In this document: positions 14,482 through 23,672 of the stretch, piece by piece | How the letters are laid out: every line of letters begins with the position of its first letter | Position numbering within the stretch: the first letter of the stretch is position 1 | Source of the DNA: Rheinheimera mangrovi | Lineage (GTDB): Bacteria; Pseudomonadota; Gammaproteobacteria; Enterobacterales; Alteromonadaceae | NCBI RefSeq assembly: GCF_003990335.1 | Contig: NZ_CP034683.1 | Coordinates: 4,013,501-4,077,500 of the forward strand | Length of the DNA stretch: 64,000 nt | Reading direction: 5' to 3' | The notes under the pieces: model-generated | Seen by the model: the letters and a program-made list of their open reading frames with translations, nothing else | Databases searched by the model: none | What the model was told of the DNA's origin: nothing | Translations under genes and position numbers: made by a program

Positions 14482-16836
14482 TTAACTGTCCTGACGTAAT
14501 ACTGTAGACAAAGGTTGATGCAATACCTGACGTATTTGCACGTAAGCCAACAGAAGTAAAACCAGACTAAAACTCAGACTGATAAGAATAACCAGCCAGG
14601 GCTCGGCCTTGAGCGCCATACTAAACTGCTGATCCAGGATGCTTACCAAAAGCTGCTGTACCAGCCAGGCCAGGGGTAAAGCAATCAGCAAAGCAGCCAG
14701 AGGCTGACCGAGTGCTTGCAGCAGGTTATAGCGATCGGAGGCGCCCACTGCGGCTTGCACTGCATAGCGGAATTTATCAAGTTTTAAGCGAGCCCTGAAT
14801 TGGTCCGACAAACTCAATAACACGGCCAGCACAATAAGGCTGCCAATCAACCAGGTAGACAACAATAAATAGTGACTACGACTGTCCTGTTGCTCAATCG
14901 CCTGCCCTAACTGCGGCAACTGCATCACGGTTAAGCCGGTCAATTGCTGCTCTAATCTCTGCTTTAACACCGAAAAAGGTTCAACGGCTTTGCTGTTCTG
15001 ATACATAAAAATCTTACGGGGTAGCAGCCCTTGTTTCGGATTTTCCAGACTGAGATAAATCATAGGCAAAGGAGCACTGAATTTACCTTTGTGTGGTAAA
15101 TCCGGCACTACAGCTATTATTTGATGCTTACCTTGCATCATTTCAGACAGTTCCAGGCTTGAACCTATCAGCTCCAGATCTGGCCGGCCAGCGCTCAGCA
15201 AACGGGCGGCAGTCTGATTCAATACCACACCATGTTGCCAGGGCTGAGGTAAGCCAGGATCTTTCACACCAAGCACAGTAAAAAAAGAACGGCTGACGCC
15301 TAACAACGAAAACTCTGTTGGAGCCTTAAGTCGCATGTCCTTGATTAAAACACGTTGTGGGTCCAGAAAGTCGGTCGCAGACCATGCTGTACCTGGGTCT
15401 GGCCGGGGTTGGATGGCAGTGATGTTCAGTCCTGAGCCCTGAGACTTGAGCTGCCAGCTCTGCACCTTAGTGTCGACCGAATAACTATTACTGTGCTGCC
15501 ACAACTGATAACTTAAGGCCCCAACCAAAGTCAAAGCCAACACTGCTGTTGTCAGCTGCAGGATCAATGTCAACTGGGCAAATGCATGCTGTATAAATGA
15601 ACGTTGGACCTGCATCGCCCTTTCAAACAGCTGGCGTTGCTTTAAACGGAATAAAGGCATAATTGCCAGAGCACACAGCAGCAGCGCAGTAGCCAGTATA
15701 GACAAGCCCCACAGCTGAATACTGACATTAAAGACTTTACCACCACTGTATTGTTGGTACGCCGGATAGCTGGAAATGAAAGGCAATAACAGCTGTAGTA
15801 ACAGCCATGACAAACCAAGCACTATGCTTACTTTCATTAAGGCTGCACGTAAGCCGGAAAATAACAAATAAGAAAAATCCGCACCTAAAATTTCATAGAT
15901 CCGCATTTCATGTTGCTGCAAAATTAAGCGGCTGCTGTATACAGTTAGCCAGTTGAGCGTCAGCACCACAGTCAATGCGACAACAAACAACAGCAGTAAT
16001 TGCCACTGCTGCAAGACCTGATTTCGGGTAACAGGGTCGAATTCCAATCCTGGCTGCACCAGCATTTCGCCACCCCGCTGTTCCATCTGCATACCTGCGA
16101 CGCTTAAATCGGTTTGTTGCAATCGCTGTGTTATAGCGCTGACCGATAAAGGTTGCTCGCTGCGAACCAGCACCAGATTGCCGTCGAAAGCAGCCAAATA
16201 CTTATCAATGAGAAAAGACGACGATGAGCCAAAGGGCGTCAAAAATCTGAGGTAATTTGCTGACAACCAAATATCAGATGTCTGACTGCCAATTTTATCC
16301 AGACTGGCAGGTAAAACACCAAGCACCTGCAGAGGTTGTTCAATATGTTTATGCCTGAACCAACGGCCTGTTACATTGGGATCTGCCGCCAGTTGCCTGG
16401 TCCAGAAATGGTGAGATAACCACACCCCTTGCTCAGCTGCGAATTCCGGATATCCCAGCATTTCGGGCAACTGGCTATCATAAAACAGCAGATTCAGATC
16501 GGTGAGCAGTTCGCCTTCCAGGCTAAGATCCGCCTTGTCCAGTTGTAATGCAGCCACCTGATCTACTCCTGGCCACTGCGACATCTGCTGTACAACTTGC
16601 CGGTTCACGCCAGAAATCATGCCGTCCGGAAACTGGTGTACCACACTATAAAAAAAACCACTTTGCTTCACCCATGCCGGTTTCTCGCTGAATAACAAAT
16701 GGCCCAGTTGCAGGCTGATCGCTAATAAAGCGCAACTCAGTGCAGAACCCAGTAGCAAAGTACCCAGTTTCAGGCGCTGGCCGGACCAACGCCGCCATTC
16801 ACAGGCTAAGTCATATAACCAGGGTTGACTAATCAT
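14482..16836 (-). CDS. ABC transporter permease, FtsX/MacB type, double module
   Basis: A 784-residue integral membrane protein. A first transmembrane helix near residue 35 is followed by a large periplasmic domain, then three helices (~280-400) of the first FtsX domain. A second such module follows: helix ~425, periplasmic part ~450-650, three helices ~660-780. This is the layout of DUF214/MacB-type permeases that act as mechanotransmitters rather than classical channels. The start at 16836 is preferred, overlapping the ATPase stop by eight bases. It forms an operon with the adaptor and ATPase upstream. The substrate is unknown, probably peptides, lipids or antibiotics. Confidence 0.87.
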   Translation of the reverse strand: MISQPWLYDLACEWRRWSGQRLKLGTLLLGSALSCALLAISLQLGHLLFSEKPAWVKQSGFFYSVVHQFPDGMISGVNRQVVQQMSQWPGVDQVAALQLDKADLSLEGELLTDLNLLFYDSQLPEMLGYPEFAAEQGVWLSHHFWTRQLAADPNVTGRWFRHKHIEQPLQVLGVLPASLDKIGSQTSDIWLSANYLRFLTPFGSSSSFLIDKYLAAFDGNLVLVRSEQPLSVSAITQRLQQTDLSVAGMQMEQRGGEMLVQPGLEFDPVTRNQVLQQWQLLLLFVVALTVVLTLNWLTVYSSRLILQQHEMRIYEILGADFSYLLFSGLRAALMKVSIVLGLSWLLLQLLLPFISSYPAYQQYSGGKVFNVSIQLWGLSILATALLLCALAIMPLFRLKQRQLFERAMQVQRSFIQHAFAQLTLILQLTTAVLALTLVGALSYQLWQHSNSYSVDTKVQSWQLKSQGSGLNITAIQPRPDPGTAWSATDFLDPQRVLIKDMRLKAPTEFSLLGVSRSFFTVLGVKDPGLPQPWQHGVVLNQTAARLLSAGRPDLELIGSSLELSEMMQGKHQIIAVVPDLPHKGKFSAPLPMIYLSLENPKQGLLPRKIFMYQNSKAVEPFSVLKQRLEQQLTGLTVMQLPQLGQAIEQQDSRSHYLLLSTWLIGSLIVLAVLLSLSDQFRARLKLDKFRYAVQAAVGASDRYNLLQALGQPLAALLIALPLAWLVQQLLVSILDQQFSMALKAEPWLVILISLSFSLVLLLLAYVQIRQVLHQPLSTVLRQDS

Positions 16837-17506
16837 GCAGCAAAGCTCCATCACGTAATTTGATTTGTCTTGAACACTGCGCTGCTATCGCCGGGTCGTG
16901 AGTGACAATCACTACTGTCGATCCTTCTGCAGAAAGCAGCAGCAACAAGTTCATGATGCTTTGGCCTGTTGTCGAATCCAGATTACCCGTTGGCTCATCA
17001 GCCAGTAACAAGCTTGGCTGGTTCACTAAAGCTCTGGCGATAGCCACCCGCTGTTGTTGACCACCGGATAATTCAGATACGCGGGCATTTAGTTTCTCGC
17101 TTAACCCCACTTTCTCCAATTGGGCTCTGGCCAACTCCACATAACGGCCTGATGCAATATCCGGGTTAAAACGTAACGGCAATGCCACGTTTTCCAGCAC
17201 TGTCATTTCGCCTATCAAATTAAAATTCTGAAATACCCAGCCAATGTGCTGATTACGTAACTGGCTCAGCTGGCTGCGGCTTAGTGCAGCTACGGGATGC
17301 TGTTTTAACCAGTATTCACCTGAGCTGGGGCTGTCTAATAACCCCAGAATAGACAACAATGTAGACTTGCCACTACCCGAAGCTCCGGTAATAGCCAGAC
17401 ATTCGCCCTGCGCTATGCTCAAATCCAAAGGCTGCAATGCAACAGTCTTGTTTTTTACAGGCCCAAATTCTTTGTTTACCTGTTGTAACCTAATCAGTTC
17501 AACCAC
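16829..17506 (-). CDS. ABC transporter ATP-binding protein, LolD/MacB type
   Basis: A 225-residue ATPase with Walker A 'GASGSGKST', signature 'LSGGQQQRVAIARAL', Walker B 'LLLADEPTGNLDS' and H-loop 'VIVTHD'. The wording is typical of the LolD/MacB/FtsE class. The start is GTG at 17506, with GAGGAG upstream inside the end of the adaptor gene, which it overlaps by eight bases. It powers the neighbouring FtsX-type permease. Confidence 0.94.
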   Translation of the reverse strand: MVELIRLQQVNKEFGPVKNKTVALQPLDLSIAQGECLAITGASGSGKSTLLSILGLLDSPSSGEYWLKQHPVAALSRSQLSQLRNQHIGWVFQNFNLIGEMTVLENVALPLRFNPDIASGRYVELARAQLEKVGLSEKLNARVSELSGGQQQRVAIARALVNQPSLLLADEPTGNLDSTTGQSIMNLLLLLSAEGSTVVIVTHDPAIAAQCSRQIKLRDGALLHD

Positions 17507-18761
17507 CTACTAACTCCTCAGCCTTGATAAGCTCCTGTTGTTGCATAGCAGTAGGTACCTGCAACAAAATTTCATCACCAGGTTTTAAACCTGAAACAAT
17601 TTCCATATAACGGCTGCCAACAATACCAACCTCAACACTATGTTTTTCGTACGCATCCTGCTGTTTTACATGCAGCGACCAGCGCCCTGAAGCAGTGACA
17701 TGAGAAGGGATCTCAACCCGCGCAACCTGATCGATGGTGGCAGTAGTTACCCGCGCGACAATATCAAAATTAATCCGGGCTTCAGCAGGCAGAGCCCCTT
17801 TTAATTCCAGCTCGACCCTCACCTGATTATCACTGACCGTAGGGTAAACCCGGCTAACCACAGCAGCGACGGCCTGCCCTTTAACCACAACATCGGCGTT
17901 TTGGCCTGGCAGCAGCTGCGCGGCTTCCACCGCAGAGACACGAACATCGGCATATAAACTGGCAGGGTTATTAATTTTCGCCACCATCACACCTTTACCT
18001 ATGGCTTGCCCCAATTGAATATCCTCGGGTAAATCGGCCAACACACCAGCGCGATCGGCCCTTACCAGCAAATTATCGACGTCAGTACGCGCCATTTCGG
18101 CTAACTTTTGTGCCTGCTGATATTTGTATTGCAGGGAAAGAGTTTTTGCATTGCGGGTTTGTTCGAAACTTTGCAAATTACCTGTTGCCAACTGAACACG
18201 CATTTTGGCTTGTTCCAGTTTGGTTTCTGCGCGTAAAAATTCCAGCCGGGCCAGAATTTTTTGCTCCATCAGCACTTGCATGGTTTGCAGCTCTTGCGCT
18301 GCCAGTTTTTGTTCACTCTCCGCCAGTGCAACTTCATTTTTTAACTGCTGCTGCTCACGGGCTAAATCAGCCAAACCTGACTCACGGGTTGCCATCGCAT
18401 CCAGCAACTGCAGTTCAGCAGTTTCAAGTTCGCGTAATAACGCCGGGTTACGCAACCGCAACAGCTCAGTGCCTGGCTGAACTTCCGCTCCCGGCAGTAA
18501 CATCAGCTCAGCGACAGAACCTTCAACTTCAGTGATCACTGTGCCTTGCTGGCGGGGTAACAACCGGCCATAACCTACGATTTGCTTTTGCACCTGGCCC
18601 TGACTAACCACTGCGCTGGAAATTGCAAGTTGCTGACTTTGTTGTATCACCGAATAAATGTAGCGACCCAGCAGAAAAAAAACTGTTGCAGCTACAAGCA
18701 GCAGCAACCAGCGATTTCGCCACCAGGCAGTATTGTTCAGCGGTATCTCTAAAACTTTCAT
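17499..18761 (-). CDS. HlyD/MacA-like periplasmic adaptor
   Basis: A 420-residue membrane fusion protein. It has an N-terminal transmembrane anchor (residues ~18-36), a biotinyl-lipoyl half ('VEGSVAELMLLPGAEVQPG'), a long helical hairpin (~115-225, rich in Glu, Gln and Leu), the second lipoyl half ('VRADRAGVLADLPEDIQLGQ') and beta-barrel domains. It should bridge the ABC permease to an outer membrane channel such as TolC. It is the first gene of the three-gene operon, with AAGGAT upstream of the ATG. Confidence 0.92.
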   Translation of the reverse strand: MKVLEIPLNNTAWWRNRWLLLLVAATVFFLLGRYIYSVIQQSQQLAISSAVVSQGQVQKQIVGYGRLLPRQQGTVITEVEGSVAELMLLPGAEVQPGTELLRLRNPALLRELETAELQLLDAMATRESGLADLAREQQQLKNEVALAESEQKLAAQELQTMQVLMEQKILARLEFLRAETKLEQAKMRVQLATGNLQSFEQTRNAKTLSLQYKYQQAQKLAEMARTDVDNLLVRADRAGVLADLPEDIQLGQAIGKGVMVAKINNPASLYADVRVSAVEAAQLLPGQNADVVVKGQAVAAVVSRVYPTVSDNQVRVELELKGALPAEARINFDIVARVTTATIDQVARVEIPSHVTASGRWSLHVKQQDAYEKHSVEVGIVGSRYMEIVSGLKPGDEILLQVPTAMQQQELIKAEELVGG

Positions 18762-18820
18762 TAAATATCCTTATTCAACAGCTACATAAAGCTATCTTTA
18801 TCAACAGGCTTTGTCCTGAA

Positions 18821-18976
18821 ATGAGTTCCCGTATGACTATTTTGTATGGCTGTGTTGTGGTCGGTTTATTCGCTCTGACGGTGCAGTGCCAGCTTATGAC
18901 TTGTGAAAAGCAACTGCAGCAGTCATCAGCTTTACATCAGCAAAATAGCCATATAACAACAGAATCATGTAACTAA
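18821..18976 (+). CDS. Possible small exported peptide
   Basis: A 51-codon frame starting at ATG 18821, with a hydrophobic segment ('LYGCVVVGLFALTVQC') followed by a polar Gln/Ser-rich tail with three more cysteines. It is divergent from the adaptor gene. There is no strong ribosome-binding site and no known family, so it may be chance. Confidence 0.25.
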   Translation: MSSRMTILYGCVVVGLFALTVQCQLMTCEKQLQQSSALHQQNSHITTESCN

Positions 18977-19258
18977 CATAGAGACAAAAAAAATCAATGT
19001 CAACAATAAAAAAACCGATACATTACAACTAATTAAAATTAGAAATCTGTAATTTTTGCTCGGTCAGAATAGCGTTCCGGAGGCTGACAAGGCCGCAGAA
19101 ATCTGTTGTTCGGATTTTTGTCTGTAGCAAAAGCTCACAAGCTAATTCCATATCTGAAACCAGTTCAGGATTTTTATCCACTTGCCTGCAGGCTTATTCG
19201 CATTTTCCGGACAAGCTGGGTATGGTAAGGGCAGCTTTTGATTTATAGGAAAAACACT
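18977..19258. other. Intergenic region upstream of the beta-propeller gene
   Basis: A-rich at about 18985-19060 and then mixed composition. It presumably holds the promoter of the gene at 19259. No RNA gene or strong hairpin was recognised. Confidence 0.4.
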
Positions 19259-20140
19259 GTGAAACCTTTTATGCCCTTTTTGTGTTGCCTTACTCTGCCC
19301 TTATTACTGCCATCCACAGTACTGGCCGAAGCAGTAGTATCGACCTCGCCTTCACTAGCCTCTTTATGGCATACCAAAAATTTGCGGGTGCCTGAATCAG
19401 TGCTTTGGTACCAACAGCAACACAACGGTAAAACCGATACGGTGTTGTTTGTGTCAGAAATTGATGGTCAGGGCAATGCAGCTGATGGTGTAGGTGGTGT
19501 AGCCGTTTTAAATACTGACGGCAGCATTCGGCAGCAGGACTGGTTACGAGGTTTGAATGCGCCTAAAGGTTTAGCCGTATTTCAGGGCAAACTCTATATA
19601 GCCGATTTAACTGAAGTAGTGATTGTGGATATAGCTTCAGCCAAAATACTGCAAAAAATTAAAGCACCGGATTCGGTGTTTTTAAACGATGTGACTGTTG
19701 ATGCCAAAGGTGTAGTGTACATTTCTGATACCCGCAAAAACCGGATTTATAAGCTGGAGCAAAACCAGATCAGCAGTTGGCTGGAGAATATTGAAGCAGC
19801 CAATGGCTTGAAGGTTGTCGATGAAAAGTTATACATAGCAGCTGGCGACAAACTGCTGAAGCTTGATTTAAACGACAGCAGTAACAGCGTCACACAAGTT
19901 GCTATTGGTTTTGCTGAGCGCGCTGATGGCCTGGAGAGCGTTGGCAATGGTGATTTTATTGTCAGTTGTTGGGCTGGTTTGGTTTATTACGTCTATGCCG
20001 ATGGCCGTATACAACAGTTACTGGACAGCAGAGCTGCTAAGCTCAATACCGCCGATATTGGCTGGGATCCAGCCACTAACACTTTGTATGTACCTACTTT
20101 CCTAGGAAATTCAGTACAGGCCTTTGAGCTAAAACGATAA
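19259..20140 (+). CDS. Secreted SMP-30/gluconolactonase-like beta-propeller protein
   Basis: A 293-residue protein with a signal peptide (cleavage near VLAEA). It is built of repeated blades with patterns such as 'GLNAPKGLAVFQGKLYIADL', 'LNDVTVDAKGVVYISDT', 'AANGLKVVDEKLYIAAGDK' and 'PATNTLYVPTFLGNSVQAF', each within about 20 residues. This is the SMP-30/NHL-type six-bladed propeller. GTG at 19259 with AGGA eight bases upstream is preferred to the TTG at 19238. It may be a lactonase, but no catalytic residue set could be confirmed. It ends four bases from the convergent next gene. Confidence 0.75.
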   Translation: MKPFMPFLCCLTLPLLLPSTVLAEAVVSTSPSLASLWHTKNLRVPESVLWYQQQHNGKTDTVLFVSEIDGQGNAADGVGGVAVLNTDGSIRQQDWLRGLNAPKGLAVFQGKLYIADLTEVVIVDIASAKILQKIKAPDSVFLNDVTVDAKGVVYISDTRKNRIYKLEQNQISSWLENIEAANGLKVVDEKLYIAAGDKLLKLDLNDSSNSVTQVAIGFAERADGLESVGNGDFIVSCWAGLVYYVYADGRIQQLLDSRAAKLNTADIGWDPATNTLYVPTFLGNSVQAFELKR

Positions 20141-20144
20141 AAGT

Positions 20145-21020
20145 TTAGCGCCGCTCTTTATCGGCATACTGACGGATAAAACGGCTGACTTGCTCTGCTT
20201 CTTGTTTGCCCAGATAGCGGGTGTGAGCCAGTAAAAAGCTTTTTTCCCGATACAAGGTCGTTAACGCCTGATCTACAGCCTGAATAAACTGACGATTTCG
20301 GGCTGTGTCTGAGCACATCACATGCCCGGTGATCAACGCAGGCGAACCTGCAATTCCATAGCTGCGCGTATGCAGCTCTGGTTTGCTTTGCATAAACAAG
20401 TTCATTTCTGTCGGGTAAGCAATAACAAAATCCGCCCGCTTTGAAGCAAACATGCCAATAAAATTAGTGTGATAGTGAGGTGCTGCAAGTGGCAAAATCT
20501 GTTTTGCCGGCAACTGGCGGATTTGCTGATCCAGAGTTTCACCAAAAGAAAAATGCTCTGGAACCAGCAGTTTAGCCTGAGGTAGCGCCTGCATCACCTG
20601 CGCAATACTTTTCACCTGGCCCTGCTCATTCAGTAGTTCAGCTGCAAGAACCGGAAACTGCGCCAGTTGATAGAGCCTATAACCCAAATAAAAGTTAACA
20701 GGTTTAGAGAATAAGTACTTAGCGTCTCTACTGCTGTTTTTCACCCTGTCCATGGTGCAGATAGACGCGCCGCTGTCCATCATATGCTCTGTTCGTGCTA
20801 TTGGAACTTCAATCACAGGGACAGATCTGGAGAATTGTTTAAACAGAAGAAAGTTCGTTTCGGTGGTAATGGAGTTGTACCTACCCGCATTGCTCAATTG
20901 AACCGTCTGCGGGTCGTAATGTTGAAATTCCAGCTGGATCGGAACATGAATGGCTGCAGCACAGCTCTGGCAATACCAAAAAATCAATACGAAGCTATAT
21001 CGCCATATCCCTTTAGCCAT
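20145..21020 (-). CDS. Orphan periplasmic substrate-binding-like protein
   Basis: A 291-residue exported protein: signal peptide to about residue 23 (CAAA), then a two-lobe SBP type II-like fold ('YLFSKPVNFYLGYRLYQ', 'GIAGSPALITGHVMCSD'). No ABC permease or ATPase is nearby. The ATG at 21020 has AGGAG at good distance, whereas the longer frame starts at GTG 21038. It lies behind another binding protein and a membrane GGDEF gene on the same strand, so a sensory rather than transport role is possible. Confidence 0.65.
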   Translation of the reverse strand: MAKGIWRYSFVLIFWYCQSCAAAIHVPIQLEFQHYDPQTVQLSNAGRYNSITTETNFLLFKQFSRSVPVIEVPIARTEHMMDSGASICTMDRVKNSSRDAKYLFSKPVNFYLGYRLYQLAQFPVLAAELLNEQGQVKSIAQVMQALPQAKLLVPEHFSFGETLDQQIRQLPAKQILPLAAPHYHTNFIGMFASKRADFVIAYPTEMNLFMQSKPELHTRSYGIAGSPALITGHVMCSDTARNRQFIQAVDQALTTLYREKSFLLAHTRYLGKQEAEQVSRFIRQYADKERR

Positions 21021-21179
21021 TCTCGTTCTCCTGTTCACTAAACAGCTAGTGTGCGAAAAGTATCAGCAACAGTAAAGGACAGTTCTGTGTTCCCAAGGTG
21101 TTTGGCTATTCTTTAGCCAAGCCAAACTGCTGCGGCTGATACAGTGCAACAGCCGCCATCCGGCTCTGACTTAATGCTG

Positions 21180-21950
21180 CTAGAAATCAACAATAATTTT
21201 GCCAGCAAAAATCTTCTGACTGCTGCCATCAGCTCGCATACTTTGAATGCCTTGTTTGATGGCAGTTTCCAGTTGTGGGCAGTGACAGTGGACCGACAGC
21301 CCCATGTAGATAGTCTGGGGTTTTACCAAATCGTCAGGGAAGCCTATTTCTTTGATCTCTGTAGCTAATTCGGGGTTAGTTTTAAGCACAGCCTGTACCT
21401 GAGTGGCAGGCAACAAGGCGGCGTCTATGCGTTGTTTCGCCGCCATTTGCAAAGCCGTCAGCACTGAATCCACCTGCACCAGCTGTCTTTTTTTCATGTT
21501 ATCCAGCACGATTTGGATTTCTGGTGCCACTTTGTAAGTTCTGATCGTCGCAATAGTCATAGTGGCTAACTGCCCGGGAGTATCCAATCTCAGATTTTTG
21601 CTACTGGCGTAATACACCCTGTCAGGCCAGCGGGCGGCAAAAGGAATGTAATGAATATCAGGTCTGCCAGCGCCGGTTTTTAGAATATTAATCATCAGAT
21701 CTGTTTCACCTGCTGCCATTTGTGCGAAGCATCGTGAGGACGGAGTCTCTGCGCTGGGGAGCAGGGTAAAGTTGGCTCTTTGGGCCAGTTCCTGCAAATA
21801 CAGTACCGAAGGCCCTTCAGGTTGCTTTGTTACCGCATTAAAGCCATAAAAACCCGGAAAAGTACCAAGACACCAACGCAATTGTGGTTTGGCTTCGACT
21901 GGATTAAACAGGGAAATAACAAGAACCAGCCCTATCAACCTTTGTATCAT
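21180..21950 (-). CDS. Orphan periplasmic solute-binding protein, SBP_bac_3-like
   Basis: A 256-residue protein with a signal peptide (cleavage near VEA) and the amino-acid-binding-protein pattern: 'WCLGTFPGFYGF', 'LYLQELAQRANFTLLPS', 'FAQMAAGETDLMIN' and 'AAKQRIDAALLPATQ'. The ATG at 21950 is supported by GGGAG eight bases upstream; the TTG at 21968 is rejected. It lacks transporter partners. It is 101 bases downstream of the GGDEF gene. Confidence 0.78.
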   Translation of the reverse strand: MIQRLIGLVLVISLFNPVEAKPQLRWCLGTFPGFYGFNAVTKQPEGPSVLYLQELAQRANFTLLPSAETPSSRCFAQMAAGETDLMINILKTGAGRPDIHYIPFAARWPDRVYYASSKNLRLDTPGQLATMTIATIRTYKVAPEIQIVLDNMKKRQLVQVDSVLTALQMAAKQRIDAALLPATQVQAVLKTNPELATEIKEIGFPDDLVKPQTIYMGLSVHCHCPQLETAIKQGIQSMRADGSSQKIFAGKIIVDF

Positions 21951-22051
21951 AACGTGGCTCCCAGACAAACTAACTACACAGTGAATGAACTTCTATGCCG
22001 ATTTTCAGCAGATCTTTAGTTGCGTTCAGAACAATTGAAATCTTTAGTTTT

Positions 22052-23404
22052 TTAACCTAGCTGCACTCTGTTGCGGCCCATAGCTTTGGCCTGATACAAC
22101 GCCTGATCGGCTCTTTTCAGGATAGAGTCGTCATCGTCCTGCGGCTGATATTGAGTGACACCAAAACTAATGGTAAAGGCAGGCAACCCCGTTTCATCCA
22201 GAGTGGCGACAGACTGCCTGAGCATTTCAGCTAACTGACAGGCCGCTTCGGCTTTTTGTTGTGGCAATAAAATCACAAATTCTTCGCCACCTAAACGGAA
22301 CAGACTGTCGGTTTTACGCAAACGCTTGCTGATATGCTCTGTTAAAGCCTGCAGTACTTTGTCACCCATATGGTGGCCAAATTGATCATTGACCTTTTTA
22401 AAGAAGTCTACGTCCAATAGTGCAATGCTAAATACGCTGCCACGTTCCGCCAGGCTGAGTTCCATGCGCAGTTGTTCGTCCCATTTATGCCGGTTAAAAG
22501 CCCCAGTTAACTTATCCCGCGTCGCCAGCACCAGCAGCTGTTGCTCTATTTCCTGCCTGTTACTGATTTCCTGTGATAACCGTTGCACCATCATTTTTAA
22601 GTCGTACTCAAGTTCTGTCAGCTCATCCTGATGCTGTGGCTGGTGAAATTCCGGGCTGGTAATAGGTTGACCCTGTTCTATCGAATGCTGCACATTTTTG
22701 ATTTCGGTTTGAATACGACCAATACGCAGGCGGAAAATCTGCAAAATATAAAAGGTTAGATACAAACCTATGACAAAAGCACAAAACCCCAGGCCTGTAT
22801 TGACCAGCATAAATTCGTTTTCGTGTTTATCGGTGTAACGGCTGGCTTCGAGAGTTAGTTTTTCCATATGCCGTAAAATGACAATAATACTTTGATCTAA
22901 ACTGGCGGCTTCTTCTTCAAACTTCAGCCATTGCTGATTACTGGTATGGCCTTGTTGTAAAGCCAGTTTCAGTTGCTGTTCAAAACTGTCACTTTGCTGG
23001 TGAAATTCTTTAATACTGGCAAGTATTTGCTGATGTTCGTCTGCAGCAAAACGCACCTGGTGTTGCTGCAGACTTTTATTCAGCACCCGCTCGGCTTTAT
23101 CCAGCAAAAACTTCAGTCCTTCACGTTGCGCAGCAAAAGCTTGTTCAGGTTTGAGTTCAACTTTGGCTTGCTCGCCTTTTAATCGAAACTGCTCAATCAG
23201 CAAATGCTGCTTTAATTGCATCATTTCCAGCTCACTGACCATTTCCGTCAGCGGCACATCTATTTCAGCCACTTCGTGCATTTCGGCATCGATCAGTTTG
23301 AGTTTGTAGATGGAGTAAATAATGACGACAAATAAAAACGACAGCAGCACCACCAGTAAACCACTGATTTTACGCTGTAAAGACGCATTAAACCATTGTT
23401 GCAT
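22052..23404 (-). CDS. Membrane-anchored diguanylate cyclase
   Basis: A 450-residue protein. Transmembrane helix 1 is at residues ~12-32, followed by a helical periplasmic four-helix-bundle-like sensor (~35-195), helix 2 at ~200-222, and a HAMP-like/coiled linker (~225-285). The C-terminal GGDEF domain (~290-450) has the active site GGEEF near residues 371-375 and an I-site RKTD five residues before it. It should synthesise c-di-GMP in response to a periplasmic cue. Two orphan periplasmic binding proteins follow on the same strand and might present ligands to it. Confidence 0.93.
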   Translation of the reverse strand: MQQWFNASLQRKISGLLVVLLSFLFVVIIYSIYKLKLIDAEMHEVAEIDVPLTEMVSELEMMQLKQHLLIEQFRLKGEQAKVELKPEQAFAAQREGLKFLLDKAERVLNKSLQQHQVRFAADEHQQILASIKEFHQQSDSFEQQLKLALQQGHTSNQQWLKFEEEAASLDQSIIVILRHMEKLTLEASRYTDKHENEFMLVNTGLGFCAFVIGLYLTFYILQIFRLRIGRIQTEIKNVQHSIEQGQPITSPEFHQPQHQDELTELEYDLKMMVQRLSQEISNRQEIEQQLLVLATRDKLTGAFNRHKWDEQLRMELSLAERGSVFSIALLDVDFFKKVNDQFGHHMGDKVLQALTEHISKRLRKTDSLFRLGGEEFVILLPQQKAEAACQLAEMLRQSVATLDETGLPAFTISFGVTQYQPQDDDDSILKRADQALYQAKAMGRNRVQLG

Positions 23405-23672
23405 AAGAAGTTCCGTAAGAGCAGAGCATTGCTGGGCTCTGAGTAATAAACCTGCTTAAAGGAGATGGCTCTGTAGTTGTATACTATATTAACGCTAAAT
23501 GGCTGATTTGCAGAATAAAGTCGGGCCAGCTACAAAACTGACGATTTTCGTAAAGCCCCTTCCTGAGCTGAAAGTTTCACTATTGGAAACTTAATGCATT
23601 AAGTTATTAAATGGTTTATTTATTGTTAATAAATTTCGTAGTATTACCGGGAACACAACAACCGGAGTTTCT

